The notes beneath the pieces are model-generated. The model ran no database searches. It worked only from the letters and a program-made list of their open reading frames with translations, and was not told the origin of the DNA. Both the position numbers and the translations under genes were made by a program. 25,287 nt of DNA from an uncultured Clostridia bacterium (lineage in GTDB: Bacteria > Bacillota > Clostridia > UMGS1810): contig CAJLYL010000020.1 of the NCBI GenBank assembly GCA_905210855.1, positions 1 to 25,287 on the forward strand. Direction: 5' to 3'. This document shows positions 23,655-25,287 of the stretch, piece after piece (the stretch's first letter is position 1; every line of letters begins with the position of its first letter).

Positions 23655-23942
23655 ATGGAGATAGGAGAAAAGGCTTTTCCCATAATCGGCACAAGCTTTA
23701 TATCCGCCGTGTTCTCGCTCATGCTGCCGGTGTTTTTTCAGGCAATCGGCAGGGGAGTGCCAAGCCTTATCCTATCCCTCACGCGGCAGATATTCGTGCT
23801 CGTACCCGTGTTTTGGCTGTTTTCAAAAATCGGTCTGAACTACACCCGGATTGTCTTCCCCGTCGCAGAGACAGTCGCCGGCGCAGTCGGTCTTGCTCTC
23901 TATGTGCGTCAGCTTAAGCGATGGAAGATTCGTATTATGTAA
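23655..23942 (+). pseudogene. 3' remnant of a MATE-family efflux transporter
   Basis: About 95 residues (MEIGEKAFPIIGTSF ... RQLKRWKIRIM) with three hydrophobic segments. The blocks PVFFQAIGRGVPSLILSLTRQ, FVLVPVFWLFSKIGLN and FPVAETVAGAVGLALY match the C-terminal end of MATE multidrug exporters, normally about 450 residues. The first ~350 residues are missing; the sequence immediately upstream is the repeat at 23609-23629 and then the GH13 gene. No ribosome-binding site stands before it. A non-functional relic left by a deletion or repeat-mediated rearrangement is the best reading. Confidence 0.75.
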
Positions 23943-23944
23943 GG

Positions 23945-23981
23945 AAAAAGCCGGGGCGGATTCAATCCAGCCCCAGCTTTT
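23945..23981 (-). terminator. Hairpin terminator between MATE remnant and nucleotidyltransferase (possibly bidirectional)
   Basis: AAAAGC-C-GGGGC (23946-23957) pairs with GCCCC-A-GCTTTT (23970-23981) with one mismatch. On the minus strand the stem is followed by CTTTTTCC and on the plus strand by CTTTTGC. It overlaps the last codons of the minus-strand gene. Confidence 0.7.
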
Positions 23982-25146
23982 GCAAAAACAGCCTTGTTTC
24001 ATCAGCCTGCTCGCTCGTTATATTTTTGTTGTAATTCAATTCCTTAAGACTTCTGCGCGCATGACCGCAAAATATCAGCTTGCCCCACCTGCGCACCTCC
24101 ATAACCGGAGTGAGAAAACGGTATTTCTGCAATATGGGGTAGTGAAATTTCAGCGAATCATATTGCAAAAAGATTTTTGAGAGCGCATATTTCAGTGCGC
24201 CGCCCTTTTTCTGCTGCTGCACCGCAATGCGGTTTTCGTTTGAACCGTACACGCCGCCGGACAGTATGTAATCCTGCATCTGACAGCTAAGTGAATCGTC
24301 ATCGGCTCCGCCGAACCACACCGCGCTCAGCCGGCGCGCCGCTGCCGCAAAGCGTTCCAATCCGGATTTTTTCATCAGCTCATCTCTTCCCTCAAAATCG
24401 GCGCCGCCGAGGTTATCAAGAATCCACAGGTCGGCGAATGTCCTTATTCCGCAGCCGCCAATCTGAAAATGCTTTGCCATGTGCGCAAGATGATAGAAAT
24501 AGAACATCGCGTCGCTCATCTCGTATTGACAGCCAAAACCGTCCCTCACGTGAGAGTCCGCCCATACATTGCGCAGGATGTTCTCCGCATCCGGCATCAC
24601 ACGCTCCTCGATAAGCTGATAATGCAGCTCTATGTGTATTCCCGTCGGCGAGAACAGGGATATGTCGTGCGAGCCTGCTGTTTCCACCGCGTAACCGCAG
24701 CTGTTTTTTAATTCCGCCGCCGCCATTTCCGCGTCTGCCTCGTGCACCAGGATGTCTATGTCGCAGCTCGTCCTCATCCACGGCTGCGGATAGTATTTCC
24801 TCATGACGGCGCCCTTGAGCGGCAGATAGTCTATCTGCGCTTTTTCAAGCTGCTCCGATACTTGCTTTAAAACATTGCTGATGTTTTCATATCTGCACAT
24901 GGCTACAAACTGCGCGGCATAAAACCTGTCGTACATCTCGCTGCCCTTTTTTGCGATGCCGCTGTTTATCAGTGCATAGCCGACAAGGTGCGCAAGGTCT
25001 TGCCTGTCCGCAGTATCGTATATCTCAGACAGCACATCATCGGATATTTTCGCCTTTATGTCTGCCTTTTCCTCTTCCGTCATCTTCTCTCCGCTGAGCG
25101 CATTGCGCAGCAGAGCAAAAAATATCTTTCGTGTTTCCGTCGTCAT
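23962..25146 (-). CDS. NTP_transf_5-family (uncharacterised nucleotidyltransferase) protein
   Basis: 394 residues. The segment DYLPLKGAVMRKYYPQPWMRTSCDIDILV (about 104-132) is the signature of the NTP_transf_5 family: LKG, then MR.S.DID, whose two Asp residues match the metal-binding pair of the polymerase-beta fold. IHIELHYQL (170-178) may carry the third acidic residue, and FYHLAHMAKHF is also conserved in the family. The substrate is unknown; relatives often lie among surface-polysaccharide genes, and no such genes are visible here. The ATG at 25146 follows GGAAGTGA. It is convergent with the glycogen locus and transcribed alone within the window. Confidence 0.75.
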   Translation of the reverse strand: MTTETRKIFFALLRNALSGEKMTEEEKADIKAKISDDVLSEIYDTADRQDLAHLVGYALINSGIAKKGSEMYDRFYAAQFVAMCRYENISNVLKQVSEQLEKAQIDYLPLKGAVMRKYYPQPWMRTSCDIDILVHEADAEMAAAELKNSCGYAVETAGSHDISLFSPTGIHIELHYQLIEERVMPDAENILRNVWADSHVRDGFGCQYEMSDAMFYFYHLAHMAKHFQIGGCGIRTFADLWILDNLGGADFEGRDELMKKSGLERFAAAARRLSAVWFGGADDDSLSCQMQDYILSGGVYGSNENRIAVQQQKKGGALKYALSKIFLQYDSLKFHYPILQKYRFLTPVMEVRRWGKLIFCGHARRSLKELNYNKNITSEQADETRLFLQKLGLD

Positions 25147-25179
25147 CTTGTCACTTCCGATTTTTTTGATTATATCTAT

Positions 25180-25208
25180 ATCCTATCATATAAACCGAAT
25201 TTGCGCAA
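25180..25208 (-). promoter_or_regulatory. Probable promoter of the nucleotidyltransferase gene
   Basis: On the minus strand TTGCGC (25208-25203), 17 bases, then TAGGAT (25185-25180) preceded by TGA, giving an extended -10. Transcription would begin about 25 bases before the ATG at 25146. The remaining bases to the window end show no gene. Confidence 0.5.
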
Positions 25209-25287
25209 CACATTTTTCATTTGAGTTTCCCAATTTTTTCAGCAGCAACCGAAACCTATATCAGGAAACAAGGATAACTGCATAGAT

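Noticed and set aside
1..25287. tRNA, rRNA or CRISPR arrays
   Set aside because: No cloverleaf, rRNA core words or regularly spaced direct repeats were seen; the repeats present are palindromes at irregular spacing.

Overview
The window looks like a chromosomal segment of an endospore-forming member of the Clostridia (Bacillota). The reasons are clostridial-type AGGAGG ribosome-binding sites, an energy-coupling-factor (ECF) transporter cluster joined to truA, a SpoIVB sporulation protease, a DUF5711-CvpA pair, a glgB-C-D-A-P glycogen locus in the Bacillus/Clostridium order, and several families of palindromic intergenic repeats of a kind common in gut Clostridia. The genus cannot be read from the sequence. 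No rRNA, tRNA or CRISPR array was seen.

Layout. (1) 157-5288, + strand: a tightly packed run of a DnaC/DnaI-like AAA+ ATPase, a class I SAM methyltransferase, ecfA1, ecfA2, ecfT and truA. The ECF genes would form the shared energising module for vitamin/metal uptake; no S component is in view. (2) 5422-7633, +: a DUF5711-type membrane-anchored protein and a CvpA-family membrane protein, closed by a strong intrinsic terminator. (3) 7740-8900: a sigma-A promoter with a 14-bp perfect palindrome in its spacer, a foldable leader and a strong Shine-Dalgarno, but no gene behind it. Instead there is an AT-rich, decayed ISLre2-type (UPF0236) transposase on the opposite strand. (4) 8952-12229: divergent spoIVB (-) and a membrane-anchored NodB-type polysaccharide deacetylase (+) sharing a regulatory region. 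(5) 12556-23608, +: the glycogen locus glgB, glgC, glgD, glgA, glgP plus a GH13 neopullulanase-like enzyme. Together they cover ADP-glucose synthesis, chain elongation, branching, phosphorolysis and hydrolytic debranching. Three gene boundaries in this locus hold palindromic repeats. (6) 23655-25146: a 3' remnant of a MATE transporter and a convergent, complete NTP_transf_5-family protein.

The most unusual material is non-coding: the orphan operator-promoter-leader at 7745-7918; a perfect 46-bp palindrome at 19070-19115; and at least three related AT-rich palindromes (arms starting TTCA) that sit in or beside larger clostridial repeats. No clearly new protein system was found. All protein assignments come from reading motifs by eye; no database search was run.
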